Source: Cloacibacterium sp047601505 (GTDB lineage Bacteria > Bacteroidota > Bacteroidia > Flavobacteriales > Weeksellaceae). Taken from it: 64,000 bases of DNA. A program made the translations under genes and the position numbers. The stretch spans positions 310,001-374,000 of the forward strand of contig NZ_JASGJD010000001.1 of the NCBI RefSeq assembly GCF_047601505.1, in the 5' to 3' direction. A model generated the notes under the pieces. The model searched no databases. It was not told where the DNA came from and saw nothing but the letters and a program-made list of their open reading frames with translations. Shown here piece after piece: positions 1 to 8,897 of this stretch (its first letter is position 1; every line of letters begins with the position of its first letter).

Positions 1-96
1 ACCAGTTTCGCCAGTAATTACCTGCAAACCACGCTGAAGATTAATCTCCAACTGGTCTATAAGCGCAAAATTTTGAATGAAAATTCGGTTTAGCAT
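1..96 (-). CDS. recN: DNA repair protein RecN, N-terminal fragment (cut by window edge)
   Basis: The minus-strand reading starts at ATG 96 and runs off the window after 32 codons. It reads MLNRIFIQNFALIDQLEI and ends in VITGETG, the start of the RecN Walker A motif (GETGAGKS). RecN is an SMC-like ATPase for double-strand break repair. It follows DUF4835 and coaBC on the same strand, a gene order common in Flavobacteriia. The identification rests on a short but characteristic N-terminus. Confidence 0.85.
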   Translation of the reverse strand, partial: MLNRIFIQNFALIDQLEINLQRGLQVITGETG

Positions 97-196
97 TTTT
101 AGAATTTACGATTTTTAGATTTCGAAGCGTAAATTTATAACTTTAATTGTGAATTTAGGAAATTTTTAATTGCTTAAAATCACAAATCAAGAGAAC

Positions 197-1099
197 TTAG
201 TTCCACTTATTCCATTTAGAATCCGAATCTTTGGGAGAGAATGTATTCATCAATTGTTTCAGTTCGCTCATGTTTACAGAACCGTTGTTTCCAGAGTTGA
301 AAATATTGAAAATTTCGTCTTTTTTGCTATCAATAAAAATATTGAAAGGATAATTCATTTGAAAAATAGTTTCGTAGAATTTCAATTTAAGAATTTCATT
401 TGCAATCAATTGTTTTGTAGCAATTTGGTCTGCTTTTGCCAAATTATCTAATCCTATTCTGTGATAATTGTAATAGAAATTTCTAAGCGTAGAATTCTGT
501 TCTGCCAAAATTGCAGCAATTAAAGAACCTCTCGTTCTCGGCCCATCCATCTGAGACCAACCTGCATAATTCTGATTTTGAGAATTTTGAGTAATTTTCA
601 TTGCTTTATCAAACCAAGGCGTTCCGCTTTTCATTTGGAAAGTATCTGCATCGTAACCCAAAATAAGATAAACGTAGAAACTGACAACATCTATTAAATT
701 TTTGCCAGAAAATTGCCTTTCGTTGAAAATCATGTTTTGATTTTCTACATATTCAAAAGAAAAATTAGTATCATTAATATTAAGAATTGGCGAATCGTAC
801 TGAGATTGATACACCGGACGAACAGATTGCACCACCAAAGTTCCTTTGAAATTATTACCCGTTTTCTCTGTTAAAACAATTGCAAAACTGCATTTTATTT
901 TCTCGAAATTTTGAAGTTTTTTGCCTGTCCAACTGGTATTGTTGATGAAATCTTTCAAGCTTTTTTCTAAAGTTCTGTACAATTGCAAATTGCTACCTCC
1001 CAAACTCTGATAATTTATCTGAACCTGAGCATTGAGTTCTTGCGCAAAACTGAAATTGCTAAACAATAAAAAGCCAAATATGTAAAGTAGTTTTTTCAT
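197..1099 (-). CDS. DUF4835 family secreted protein
   Basis: This 300-residue protein begins with a Sec signal peptide (MKKLLYIFGFLLFSNFSFAQ), predicting export to the periplasm or outer membrane. The body matches my memory of the DUF4835 family, a Bacteroidota protein of unknown function usually encoded between coaBC and recN, exactly the context here. The gene starts about 30 nt after coaBC and ends about 100 nt before recN, so the three are probably cotranscribed. No catalytic motif is visible. The family assignment comes from context and overall sequence and no function can be given. Confidence 0.8.
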   Translation of the reverse strand: MKKLLYIFGFLLFSNFSFAQELNAQVQINYQSLGGSNLQLYRTLEKSLKDFINNTSWTGKKLQNFEKIKCSFAIVLTEKTGNNFKGTLVVQSVRPVYQSQYDSPILNINDTNFSFEYVENQNMIFNERQFSGKNLIDVVSFYVYLILGYDADTFQMKSGTPWFDKAMKITQNSQNQNYAGWSQMDGPRTRGSLIAAILAEQNSTLRNFYYNYHRIGLDNLAKADQIATKQLIANEILKLKFYETIFQMNYPFNIFIDSKKDEIFNIFNSGNNGSVNMSELKQLMNTFSPKDSDSKWNKWN

Positions 1100-1132
1100 T
1101 AAAAATGTTTTCGGTTTTAAAAACGATTTTTT

Positions 1133-2338
1133 TTATTTTTTATTGAATTTTTCTTCTACAAAATCCAAAATATCTTTCGCAACGTCTTCTTTAGATTTCA
1201 AACTAAACTCTTTATGTTCTGTTTGCGTTAAAATTTTAATTTTATTGGTATCTTTTTGAAAACCTGCTCCTTCGTCCTTCAAAGAATTAAGCACAATCAT
1301 ATCCAGATTTTTTTTCTGCAATTTTCCTTTTGCATTTTCCTCCTCATTTTGAGTTTCCAAAGCAAAACCCACTAAAAATTGATGAGATTTTTGCTCACCC
1401 ATTTTTTTTAAAATATCAGGATTTTTTACCAATTCTATAGTAAATTCATCTTCAGATTTTTTAATCTTTTCTGTAGCAACAATTTTTGGCGTATAATCTG
1501 CAACAGCAGCGCTCATTATAGCAATATCAGACTTTTCATAAAATTTAAAAACCTCTTCAAACATTTCTTTCGCAGAAGTAACTTTATGAATTTCTATATT
1601 TTTATTATTCGTTTTTTGAGCAGTTGGCCCAGAAATCAAAAGCACTTTTGCGCCTCTTTTTTCGGCTTCTTCAGCAATAGAAAAACCCATTTTACCGGAA
1701 GAATGGTTTCCAATAAAACGAACAGGATCTATCGCTTCATAAGTAGGACCTGCGGTAATAAGAACTGTTTTTCCATCTAAAGTTTTAGGCTGAGATTTAA
1801 TGAAAAAATCTTCTATTTTCTGTAAAATCGTTTCGTTTTCGGCTAATCTTCCTTGCCCCGTTAAACCAGAAGCTAATTCGCCAAATTCAGCAGGAATGAT
1901 AACATGACCAAATTTTTCTGCTTTTTCCAAATTTTCTTGAGTAGAAGGATGTGCATACATATCCAAATCCATCGCTGGAGCAATAAAAACAGGACATTTT
2001 GCAGACATATAAGTTGCAATAACCAAATTATCACAAATCCCATGAACCATCTTTGCTAAAGTATTGGCTGTACAAGGAGAAACAAGCATTATATCTGCCC
2101 ATAATCCCAATTCTACATGAGAATTCCATGTGCCTTTTTCATCATAAAAATCTGAAAAAACAGGATTTTTAGAAAGTGTAGAAAGTGTAACTTTTGAAAC
2201 AAAATTCTCTGCCGAAGGAGTAAGAATTACTTTTACGTCAGCACCTTTTTTTATAAAATCTCGAACAAGGTAATTCATTTTATACGCAGCAATTCCGCCA
2301 GAAATTGCAATTAGAATTTTTTTACCTTTTAGAGTCAT
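1133..2338 (-). CDS. coaBC: Bifunctional phosphopantothenoylcysteine decarboxylase / phosphopantothenate-cysteine ligase
   Basis: CoaBC carries out two consecutive steps of coenzyme A synthesis, ligating cysteine to phosphopantothenate and decarboxylating the product. The N-terminal flavoprotein half has the SGGIAAYK start, a central histidine (NSHVELG) and the PAMDLDMY loop, the Bacteroidota version of PAMN. The C-terminal ligase half begins near residue 190 with VLITAGPTYE and contains NHSSGKMG and AAVADY. I chose the ATG at 2338 (MTLKGKKILIAISGG), which fits the usual family N-terminus; an in-frame ATG lies 12 nt upstream at 2350. The length of about 400 residues is normal. It is followed by DUF4835 and recN. 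Confidence 0.95.
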   Translation of the reverse strand: MTLKGKKILIAISGGIAAYKMNYLVRDFIKKGADVKVILTPSAENFVSKVTLSTLSKNPVFSDFYDEKGTWNSHVELGLWADIMLVSPCTANTLAKMVHGICDNLVIATYMSAKCPVFIAPAMDLDMYAHPSTQENLEKAEKFGHVIIPAEFGELASGLTGQGRLAENETILQKIEDFFIKSQPKTLDGKTVLITAGPTYEAIDPVRFIGNHSSGKMGFSIAEEAEKRGAKVLLISGPTAQKTNNKNIEIHKVTSAKEMFEEVFKFYEKSDIAIMSAAVADYTPKIVATEKIKKSEDEFTIELVKNPDILKKMGEQKSHQFLVGFALETQNEEENAKGKLQKKNLDMIVLNSLKDEGAGFQKDTNKIKILTQTEHKEFSLKSKEDVAKDILDFVEEKFNKK

Positions 2339-2383
2339 ATTTTCGCACATTTAAAAAAACGAATTTATTGATTTTTTTTGAAT

Positions 2384-2442
2384 AATCCTTCGAAAAAGGA
2401 TTCTCTACTAAAAAACAAAAAATCACAGAAAATTCTGTGATT
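2384..2442 (-). terminator. Two hairpins between rpoZ and coaBC
   Basis: The arms aatcacagaa (2421-2430) and ttctgtgatt (2433-2442) form a stem that, on the minus strand, is followed by a T run, a plausible terminator for rpoZ. A second stem, aatcctt/aaggatt (2384-2402), lies just before coaBC. They may separate bamD-rpoZ transcription from coaBC or only attenuate read-through. Confidence 0.6.
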
Positions 2443-2467
2443 TTAATTTATTTCAACACAATTGTGT

Positions 2468-2791
2468 TTATTTTCTATCGTCTGTTCTTCTAAAATACAC
2501 TTCATCGTCTAGCCATTCTCTTACTGCGATAGAGGTTGGTTTTGGCAATCTTTCATAATTTTTAGAAATTTCGATTTGTTCTCTGTTTTCAAAAACTTCT
2601 TCTAATGTAGAATTATGCACTGCAAATTCGTCTAATTTTTGGTGTAATTCTGATCTGATTTCAGCGTTAATCTGCTCAGCTCTCTTCCCCATAATTACTA
2701 TGGCTTCGTAGATAGAACCTACTTTTTCTTCTATCTTATCTCTGTCGTAAGTGATTGTATTTACTTCTGCTTTTGTATCTTTTACGCTCAT
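2468..2791 (-). CDS. rpoZ: DNA-directed RNA polymerase subunit omega (Bacteroidota RpoZ)
   Basis: This 107-residue protein has the omega core YEAIVIMGKRAEQINAEI, where omega contacts the beta-prime subunit, and the conserved C-terminal portion AVREWLDDEVYFR found in Bacteroidota homologues. Omega promotes assembly and stability of RNA polymerase. It follows bamD by about 40 nt, the standard arrangement in this phylum, and precedes a hairpin and coaBC. The start ATG at 2791 gives the usual acidic, polar N-terminus. Length is typical for the phylum. Confidence 0.9.
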   Translation of the reverse strand: MSVKDTKAEVNTITYDRDKIEEKVGSIYEAIVIMGKRAEQINAEIRSELHQKLDEFAVHNSTLEEVFENREQIEISKNYERLPKPTSIAVREWLDDEVYFRRTDDRK

Positions 2792-2829
2792 TTTGAGTGG
2801 ATTATTTTAGATTTAGTTTGCAAAGATAA

Positions 2830-3816
2830 TTAATTTCTTCTAATCTTGAAAGTAGCTGCTGGTTCTGGAGTGCTAATTTTTGCACTATCTATTCTAGTTT
2901 TGTTAGCAACTTGCTCATCTTTGATTTGTTTTTTAACCTTTTCTTTCTCTTCAAGCTTGGCTTCAGCTTGCTTTTGTTTCTCGGTTAATTCGGCTCTTCT
3001 TGCTTCAACTTCTTTCTGTAATTTAGCAAAAGTTTCAGCTTCTTTTTGAAGTCTTTCTCTTGTTGCTACAGCATCTTTAGCATTATCAGTATCTGGAAAT
3101 TCTTTTTCTACAGTTCTGGTGTAAGCCAATGCATTATCTAATCTTTCTTTTTTAAGATCATAAATAGAATTAATGGCTAATTGCGCTTTAGATTTAAGAA
3201 TATAATTAAATATTTTAGATTTAAGTTTTGTAGCGGGGAAATCATTCATAACATTTTCGAATGCTATATCTGCGGCTTTGTAATCTGCCATTTTGTAATA
3301 TTGTCTGGCATTTTCATACGCTTTGAATTCTAATTTATAATTGAGCTCATCAATCATTTCGTTGATGTTTTTTGCTCTTTCAGAATTTGGATAATTATTG
3401 ATAAAATCCTGCAATTCGTTAATTGCCGAATTGGTATTTGCTTGGTCTAAATTATAATCTAAAGAACCTTCATAATAACAAAGAGCAGACATATAAGCTG
3501 CTTCTTCTCTTCTTGGGTCTTTTGGGAAACTTTCTGCAAATCTTTTAAAATGATAACCAGCTAATTTGTAGTTTTTATCATAATATTCAGCAGAAGCAGA
3601 TTTATAAAGAACTTCTGGCGCATCATCAGTTCCGGCTACCAAATTAGTAAGCCTTTCGTAAAGCGCAAGAGCATTAGTCCATTTTTTCTTTTCATACTCT
3701 TTATTGGCAACTTTCAGTATAAAATCTTTATCGGCACTTGCCATTGCCAACCTGTGTTCTTTATTACAAGACAATAGCACCAAAGCGATTGCCAAAATAG
3801 AAAATGTTTTTTTCAT
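2830..3816 (-). CDS. bamD: Outer membrane protein assembly factor BamD (lipoprotein)
   Basis: BamD is the essential lipoprotein of the BAM complex that inserts beta-barrel proteins into the outer membrane. The first 17 residues form a lipoprotein signal ending at the lipobox LLSC. Residues 30-230 are TPR-like helical repeats, with the family motif ERLTNLVAGTDDAPEVLYKSA and FPKDPRREEAAYMSALCYY. After about residue 250 comes a Lys/Glu-rich coiled tail of some 60 residues that E. coli BamD lacks. It lies directly upstream of rpoZ on the same strand and is probably cotranscribed with it. Confidence 0.9.
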   Translation of the reverse strand: MKKTFSILAIALVLLSCNKEHRLAMASADKDFILKVANKEYEKKKWTNALALYERLTNLVAGTDDAPEVLYKSASAEYYDKNYKLAGYHFKRFAESFPKDPRREEAAYMSALCYYEGSLDYNLDQANTNSAINELQDFINNYPNSERAKNINEMIDELNYKLEFKAYENARQYYKMADYKAADIAFENVMNDFPATKLKSKIFNYILKSKAQLAINSIYDLKKERLDNALAYTRTVEKEFPDTDNAKDAVATRERLQKEAETFAKLQKEVEARRAELTEKQKQAEAKLEEKEKVKKQIKDEQVANKTRIDSAKISTPEPAATFKIRRN

Positions 3817-3922
3817 AGATGAAATAGTGGGAAAACTCTTGATAATGTTTCCTATTCAGTTTGCAAAAATAAAACTTTTTTTGTCAAAAGATTTATTTTA
3901 AGATACTTTAACGTATTTTAGA

Positions 3923-4546
3923 TTAAATTTGGTATCCCAAAAGTGCAAAAACACTCAAATTGAGATGATTTTTCAATTTTTTTTCAGAATTTAGAAGAAA
4001 GTCTTCTTCATTTCCTTTAAGATAAATTTCATAAAAATTTTTGTTTCTAATGGTAAAAACTACTGTACCAAGCAACATAGAAACAATATCTTCAGATTTT
4101 GCGGCTCTCTTAAAAACTCCCGTTACAATTCCTTTTTGAATTACATCGTCTAAAACCTTTACAAAAGTTTGATAAAACTCTAACAATGTATTCTTTACGC
4201 GGTCATCATGTCTTAATTCTTGCGTTACAAAACCATGAAAATAATTATAGGTAAGCAATTGTTTTACAATAAAATTTATAATTTCTTTCAATTGCATTTC
4301 GGGTTTTCCATCTTTAATGGTTTGGGTAAATTCGGCAAATGTTTCTCTGGTTTTTTGAACTCTGTACTGATAGAGATTTACCATCATTTTTTCTTTAGAG
4401 CCAAAATAATAAGAAATCATCGCTACATTAATATTCGCTTTTGTAGAAATATCCCTTACAGAAGTACCTTCAAAGCCTTTTTTTGCTATCAATTCTTCTG
4501 CTACATCCAAAATTTGTATCTGTTTTTCCGTAAATTTCTTCTTCAT
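3923..4546 (-). CDS. TetR/AcrR family transcriptional regulator
   Basis: Residues 1-55 form a TetR helix-turn-helix: ILDVAEELIAKKGFEGTSVRDIST followed by INVAMISYYFGSKEKMMVNLYQYR. The remaining 150 residues would be the all-helical ligand and dimer domain, with no recognisable ligand signature. It is set off from bamD by about 100 nt and from the divergent TatD-type gene by about 100 nt, so it probably has its own promoter. No efflux pump lies next to it, so the target is unknown. Length (207) is typical for the family. Confidence 0.9.
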   Translation of the reverse strand: MKKKFTEKQIQILDVAEELIAKKGFEGTSVRDISTKANINVAMISYYFGSKEKMMVNLYQYRVQKTRETFAEFTQTIKDGKPEMQLKEIINFIVKQLLTYNYFHGFVTQELRHDDRVKNTLLEFYQTFVKVLDDVIQKGIVTGVFKRAAKSEDIVSMLLGTVVFTIRNKNFYEIYLKGNEEDFLLNSEKKLKNHLNLSVFALLGYQI

Positions 4547-4646
4547 CCAAATTTAGTTTACAAGTAAAGGTATAAAAAAGTTTTCCCACAGCAAACAAAT
4601 GTTTAACAAAAAACACATATTTTATCTATAATCATTATCTTTGAGG

Positions 4647-5276
4647 ATGATTTTATTTGATTTTCATCATCATAACAGAGAAAATACTTACGGAATTTAC
4701 AATTTAGAACCAAAAGAAATTGTAACAGAGAAAAAATATTCTGTAGGAATTCACCCGAAAGATATTGATGAAAATTGGGAAGAAAATTTCGAAAAAATAA
4801 AAGAAATTTCGCTCCTTCCAAACTGTGTCGCGATTGGAGAATGTGGTTTAGACGGATTAATTTCTGTAAACGAAAATCTTCAAAAAAAAGTTTTTGAGAA
4901 CCACATTCTTTGGGCAAACCAAATCAAAAAACCTGTTATTATACACTGCGTTAAACGATTTTCTGAAATCATTCCATTTCAAAAAATAGCTGAAATCCCA
5001 TTAGTAATTCACGGTTTTAACAAGAAAAAAACAATCGCAGACGAAATGCTGAAATACGGTTTTTATTTAAGTTTTGGAAAATCTGTCTTACACAGCTTAT
5101 CTTTGCAGTCGATTTTAAAAGAATTTCCTTTAGAAAAAATGTTTTTAGAGACAGATGATGCAAATTTCAACATTGAAGAATTGTATCAAAAAACGGCTGA
5201 AATAAAAGGAATTTCAATTGAAAATTTACACAATAATATTCTAAAAAATATTGAATCTTTATCTATTAAAATTTAA
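4647..5276 (+). CDS. TatD family metal-dependent hydrolase
   Basis: A TatD-like amidohydrolase-fold protein, a family of metal-dependent DNases and phosphoesterases. The metal-binding start is DFHHHN (HxH), followed by GIHPKD, the catalytic region IGECGLD, VIHCVKR and the late acidic motif LETDDA. At about 209 residues it is shorter than E. coli TatD (260), as is common in Bacteroidota. I chose ATG 4647 over the in-frame TTG six bases upstream. It ends just before tcdA, so the two are likely an operon. Confidence 0.85.
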   Translation: MILFDFHHHNRENTYGIYNLEPKEIVTEKKYSVGIHPKDIDENWEENFEKIKEISLLPNCVAIGECGLDGLISVNENLQKKVFENHILWANQIKKPVIIHCVKRFSEIIPFQKIAEIPLVIHGFNKKKTIADEMLKYGFYLSFGKSVLHSLSLQSILKEFPLEKMFLETDDANFNIEELYQKTAEIKGISIENLHNNILKNIESLSIKI

Positions 5277-5281
5277 ATTTG

Positions 5282-6028
5282 ATGAGCACAGATTGGTTAC
5301 AACGTTCCGAATTATTAATTAAAAATGAAGGCATAGAAAAACTAAAAAACGCTAATGTTTTGGTAGTTGGCCTAGGTGGAGTTGGTTCTTTTGCAGCAGA
5401 ATTTCTGGCAAGAGCTGGCGTAGGAAATTTAACCATTGTGGATGGAGACACCGTAGATATCACCAATGTAAATCGTCAGTTGCCCGCTTTGCATTCTACC
5501 GTTGGCAAAAATAAAGTAGAAGTAGTTGCCGAAAGAATTTTAGACATCAATCCAGAAGTTCAACTTGTCCCGATTAATGAATTTTTATCGCCAGAAAGAA
5601 TGGACGAAATGCTGGAAAACAATAAATTCGACTATGTTTTAGATTGTATTGACAGTGTGTCTCCAAAACTTGCTTTGATAAAAGCTTGTAGAAGAAGAAA
5701 AATTAAAATAGTTTCTTCTATGGGAGCTGGCGGAAAAATGGACCCCAGCAAAGTAATGGTGAGAGACCTTAGTAAAACTAAGAATTGCTATTTGGCAAAG
5801 CAAATAAGAAAACGTTTAAAAAAAGAAGGAATTACAAAAGGTTTTAGATGTGTTTTCTCTACTGAAATTCAAAACGAGGACAGTTTAAAACTTACAGACG
5901 GAAGTAATTTTAAAAAATCTTTTTATGGCACAATTAGTTATATGCCAGCTCTTTTTGGTTTAAATGCAGCTGCCGAAGTTATTAATTATTTAGTAAAAAG
6001 CCAGAAGAAGGAAGCTGGGAGTAACTAA
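5282..6028 (+). CDS. tcdA: tRNA threonylcarbamoyladenosine dehydratase (TcdA/YgdL type)
   Basis: TcdA is an E1-like ATP-dependent enzyme that cyclises t6A37 of tRNA to ct6A. The adenylation fold shows GLGGVGSFAAEFLARAGVG, the substrate-binding DGDTVDITNVNRQ and DCIDSVSPKLALIKAC. The region FRCVFSTE corresponds to the family's cysteine-containing loop. ATG 5282 directly follows an in-frame TTG; I take the ATG. It lies 5 nt after the TatD-type gene. The last residues (KSQKKEAGSN) and the DNA just after resemble low-complexity intergenic sequence rather than the conserved domain. Confidence 0.9.
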   Translation: MSTDWLQRSELLIKNEGIEKLKNANVLVVGLGGVGSFAAEFLARAGVGNLTIVDGDTVDITNVNRQLPALHSTVGKNKVEVVAERILDINPEVQLVPINEFLSPERMDEMLENNKFDYVLDCIDSVSPKLALIKACRRRKIKIVSSMGAGGKMDPSKVMVRDLSKTKNCYLAKQIRKRLKKEGITKGFRCVFSTEIQNEDSLKLTDGSNFKKSFYGTISYMPALFGLNAAAEVINYLVKSQKKEAGSN

Positions 6029-6158
6029 GTATGAATCTTAAAAAGTGAATAGTGAATTTTTCTTTAAGAACGTGAATGGCGAATTAAAAAAAATGGACAA
6101 TAAAAATAGTTCACTTGCAAAGAAAAATTGACAAATTAATTGACAAAAATTTTATATT

Positions 6159-6509
6159 TTGAATTTTAAATATCCACGAGAAGAAAAACTAAAACAAAAA
6201 AAAGACATTTCCTTGCTTTTTGAGAAAGGGAAATGGACAACTTGTGGCAATATCAGAATTATTACTTTTTCTTCTGACGAAATTCTTCAGCACAAAGTAG
6301 GCGTTTCTGTTTCAAAAAAATATTTCAAAAAAGCTACTGATAGAAATCGTTTAAAAAGACTTTTGCGAGAAGTTTACAGACTAAACAAAGAAGAATTTTT
6401 ACAAAAATTTGGAGAAAATTCTTTAAATATGCTTTTTTACATTTCAAAAGAAAAGCCAAAATCTTACAAAGAAATTGAAAGAGATTTTTTAAAACTTTTT
6501 AGAAAATAA
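6159..6509 (+). CDS. rnpA: Ribonuclease P protein component
   Basis: RnpA is the protein subunit that helps the RNase P RNA process tRNA 5' ends. The signature KKATDRNRLKRLLREVYR, close to the family RNR motif, is at residues 55-73, after VGVSVSKKYF. The reading starts with TTG at 6159; no in-frame ATG lies nearby and the family N-terminus (FKYPREEKLKQKKDI) begins right after it, so TTG is the probable start. Length 116 is typical. A convergent hairpin terminator follows. Confidence 0.88.
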   Translation: MNFKYPREEKLKQKKDISLLFEKGKWTTCGNIRIITFSSDEILQHKVGVSVSKKYFKKATDRNRLKRLLREVYRLNKEEFLQKFGENSLNMLFYISKEKPKSYKEIERDFLKLFRK

Positions 6510-6610
6510 TAACAAACTGCCATGCAATTTTCTTCATTTACTAAGAATTTTCATTAATTAGTTGCTTAAGAAAAACTAGAATAAAGTCTTTCAAAAAATA
6601 TTTTTCATAA

Positions 6611-6640
6611 AAAATCCACAGCTCAAAAACTGTGGATTTT
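6611..6640. terminator. Convergent terminator between rnpA and the acidic TPR-like gene
   Basis: Perfect 11-bp arms aaaatccacag (6611-6621) and ctgtggatttt (6630-6640) around an 8-nt loop. The A and T flanks make it usable from both strands. It lies directly at the ends of two converging genes. Confidence 0.8.
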
Positions 6641-6643
6641 CTA

Positions 6644-8344
6644 TTATTTATTGTGTCTTAAATCTTTTATCTCCTGAATTCGGTTTTCAAATTCTTCTTG
6701 TCTTTCAGGATGCTTTTTTTGTAGAGATTCGAAGGCTATAATCGCTTTTGTATAAAGCCTTTGTTCCACATACAGATTTGCCAGAGTTTCCGTCATTAGA
6801 TGAGAAATATCGCTTGCTTTTTCTTTCACCACGAAATTTCCATCTTCTCTTAATTGAGAAATTTTAGGATTATCTTCAATAAATTTATCAATAATTTCTG
6901 CTTTCTTCTCAATAATTTTTACAGGTTCTGTTTCTTTTCTATCTATTTTCAACCAATTTTGCCAAGTATTTACAAAATTTGGAATATTACTAGAAGTATC
7001 TTGTGCAACTTTTTCTATAATTTCGGCAGAATTTTGCTCTTCAATTATTGGCTCTTCGGCTGTTAATTCAGCTACATCATTATTAAGGAAAGATATATTC
7101 ATAAATGGTTTTTCGTCCTCAATTTCAGTTTTAATCTCTTCAAGATTTTTCTCTATTTTCAATTCTTCAATAGGAAGAATTTCCACAGGTTTCGCTTCTG
7201 GCTCTATCGTTTTTTCGATAATTGGAGCAATAGTTTTTTTTGGAATCTCAACTTTCGGAATGTTAATATGAGCGTCTAAAGGACTTTGCACAAAACTCAT
7301 TGGTTTCCATTCAAAATGAACTTCTGGTTCAATTTCCGCCTCTTCTATAACTTCTTCATTCACAATATTTTCCTCTACAATTTCTTCAATAACAGAAATA
7401 TGTTCTTCTTGAATTTCAAATTCTTGAGTTTGATGAAAACTAATAACTTCCGGTTCAGAAATTTCTTCTTGCTTCTCAATTTTCGGCTCAGAAACTGTTT
7501 CTTCAATTATTTCTTCTTCTTGAGGCTCAGAATTTTTACTTGGAACCGAAAATTTCACATCTGGAAGAAAACTTTCAAAAGCATTGAAACTTATTTCCGA
7601 AGGTTTTACCTTAGTTTCTTCAATTTTATCAATATGCTCTAAAACCGTATCTTTGCTGTAATTTAAATCTCCTTCTCTGGTTTTGAAGCCATCATTTTTC
7701 TGTTCTTCTTCTTTTGCCAATTCAGCAAAAATTCTATTCTCGAATGCTTCATTTCCTTCATGATGAGCTTCTTCTATTTTTTCTACAATTGGCGTTTCTA
7801 ATTCTGTATCGCCCACTACAGAAGCTGGATGCGTAACTACAGGTTTTGTTTCATCAATTTGCTCTAGTTCAGCCACGGGAACTTCTATTTTTGGAGCAAT
7901 TTCACTAGGGATTTCATCAAAATTAGTATCTGTAACATTAGAAATAGGAGTTTCTAATTCGGTATCACCAACTATTAAATTCTCATTTTCAATAGAGATT
8001 TTCGCAATAGTTTGCTCTATAGGTTCATTAATTATAGAATTTGACAATTCTAGCTCTTGTTCTTTAACTAAATTGATTTTTTTAAGCTTTGCAGCTTCTC
8101 TTTTTTCAACTTCTTTTTTATTGTTGATAAAGTGATAAAGAATTTTTTTATCTGTGGTATAAGCTGCCGTTTTGGTAAGTTCTTTTTGATAATTATCTGC
8201 ATCAAATTGGTGAATAGCAGAAAGATACAAAGTCCTAACACTTTGCATATAAGGAAACTTAGAAATCTCGTTTTGTAAAACAGAAATGTCTTCTGCTGAG
8301 ATATTTTCAGGACGTTGAAGTAATTCTAAAACTCGTACATTCAT
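6644..8344 (-). CDS. Acidic, low-complexity protein with C-terminal TPR-like helices
   Basis: Of 566 residues, the first 90 or so look globular (MNVRVLELLQRPENISAEDI) and the last 60 resemble a TPR pair (LANLYVEQRLYTKAIIAFESLQKKHPE). Between them lies a long Glu/Ile/Pro-rich disordered stretch containing the near-identical block VGDTELETPI twice (DNA around 7800 and 7950). There is no signal peptide, so it is probably cytosolic. It starts 1 nt after lptE in the run miaB - sigma-54 activator - lptE - this gene, an order I recognise from related genomes. Function is unknown; a scaffold or tether role is a guess. Confidence 0.75.
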   Translation of the reverse strand: MNVRVLELLQRPENISAEDISVLQNEISKFPYMQSVRTLYLSAIHQFDADNYQKELTKTAAYTTDKKILYHFINNKKEVEKREAAKLKKINLVKEQELELSNSIINEPIEQTIAKISIENENLIVGDTELETPISNVTDTNFDEIPSEIAPKIEVPVAELEQIDETKPVVTHPASVVGDTELETPIVEKIEEAHHEGNEAFENRIFAELAKEEEQKNDGFKTREGDLNYSKDTVLEHIDKIEETKVKPSEISFNAFESFLPDVKFSVPSKNSEPQEEEIIEETVSEPKIEKQEEISEPEVISFHQTQEFEIQEEHISVIEEIVEENIVNEEVIEEAEIEPEVHFEWKPMSFVQSPLDAHINIPKVEIPKKTIAPIIEKTIEPEAKPVEILPIEELKIEKNLEEIKTEIEDEKPFMNISFLNNDVAELTAEEPIIEEQNSAEIIEKVAQDTSSNIPNFVNTWQNWLKIDRKETEPVKIIEKKAEIIDKFIEDNPKISQLREDGNFVVKEKASDISHLMTETLANLYVEQRLYTKAIIAFESLQKKHPERQEEFENRIQEIKDLRHNK

Positions 8345-8345
8345 C

Positions 8346-8858
8346 TTACCAATTGGCTACAATATCATTAAAAATTTTGTTGATAATTCTATCATTCACA
8401 ATTTTAACTTGTGAGGTTTCTATTGAATTAATATCTAAATCACTACTAAAAGTGGCTTCGTCTGTATAAGTTCTATCGAAATTTGCTTCAGGAAATTTTT
8501 TATTTTCATAGTGAACTTTTACGGTAATCACTAATTTATTTTGAGCCGCCTGAATAGAACCTCCATCTGTATTAATAGGATTAGAAATAGCTGTTGGAAT
8601 ACTTGGGTTATAATCTACAATTTCTCCCTCGATAATAATATCTGCATTTTCTGTAGCTCCTTTTAATGAAGTATTTCTTAAAAATCTGTTTTGTAACAAA
8701 GTAGTAAAATCTTGGCTAAGCGTAGGATTTACCATTGCTGCATTATTAGGAAATGTCTTAATTAAAATGGTTTGTTCTTCGTGATTAAGAGAATTACCTG
8801 TAAATGTATAGCACGAAACTAAAAACAACAGACAAAAAGACGATAATAAAAATTTCAT
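8346..8858 (-). CDS. lptE: LptE-like LPS assembly lipoprotein
   Basis: LptE plugs the LptD barrel that delivers lipopolysaccharide to the outer leaflet. The chosen start (ATG 8858) gives a lipoprotein signal MKFLLSSFCLLFLVSC with acylated Cys16; an ATG 36 nt upstream would spoil the signal. After it comes YTFTGNSL, typical of Bacteroidota LptE, then the alternating beta pattern and LVITVKVHYEN. About 170 residues is normal. It sits between the sigma-54 activator and the TPR-like protein, a conserved context in flavobacteria. Confidence 0.85.
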   Translation of the reverse strand: MKFLLSSFCLLFLVSCYTFTGNSLNHEEQTILIKTFPNNAAMVNPTLSQDFTTLLQNRFLRNTSLKGATENADIIIEGEIVDYNPSIPTAISNPINTDGGSIQAAQNKLVITVKVHYENKKFPEANFDRTYTDEATFSSDLDINSIETSQVKIVNDRIINKIFNDIVANW

Positions 8859-8897
8859 TATTTGAATTTTAAATTTTGAATTCAGAATTTTCATTGT

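Noticed and set aside
4603..4917. 104-codon minus-strand frame opposite the TatD-type gene
   Set aside because: It is antisense to a well-supported gene and shows no family pattern.
6029..6158. Possible small RNA between tcdA and rnpA
   Set aside because: The stretch contains only low-complexity repeats such as gtgaatagtgaa and no promoter-plus-terminator pair.
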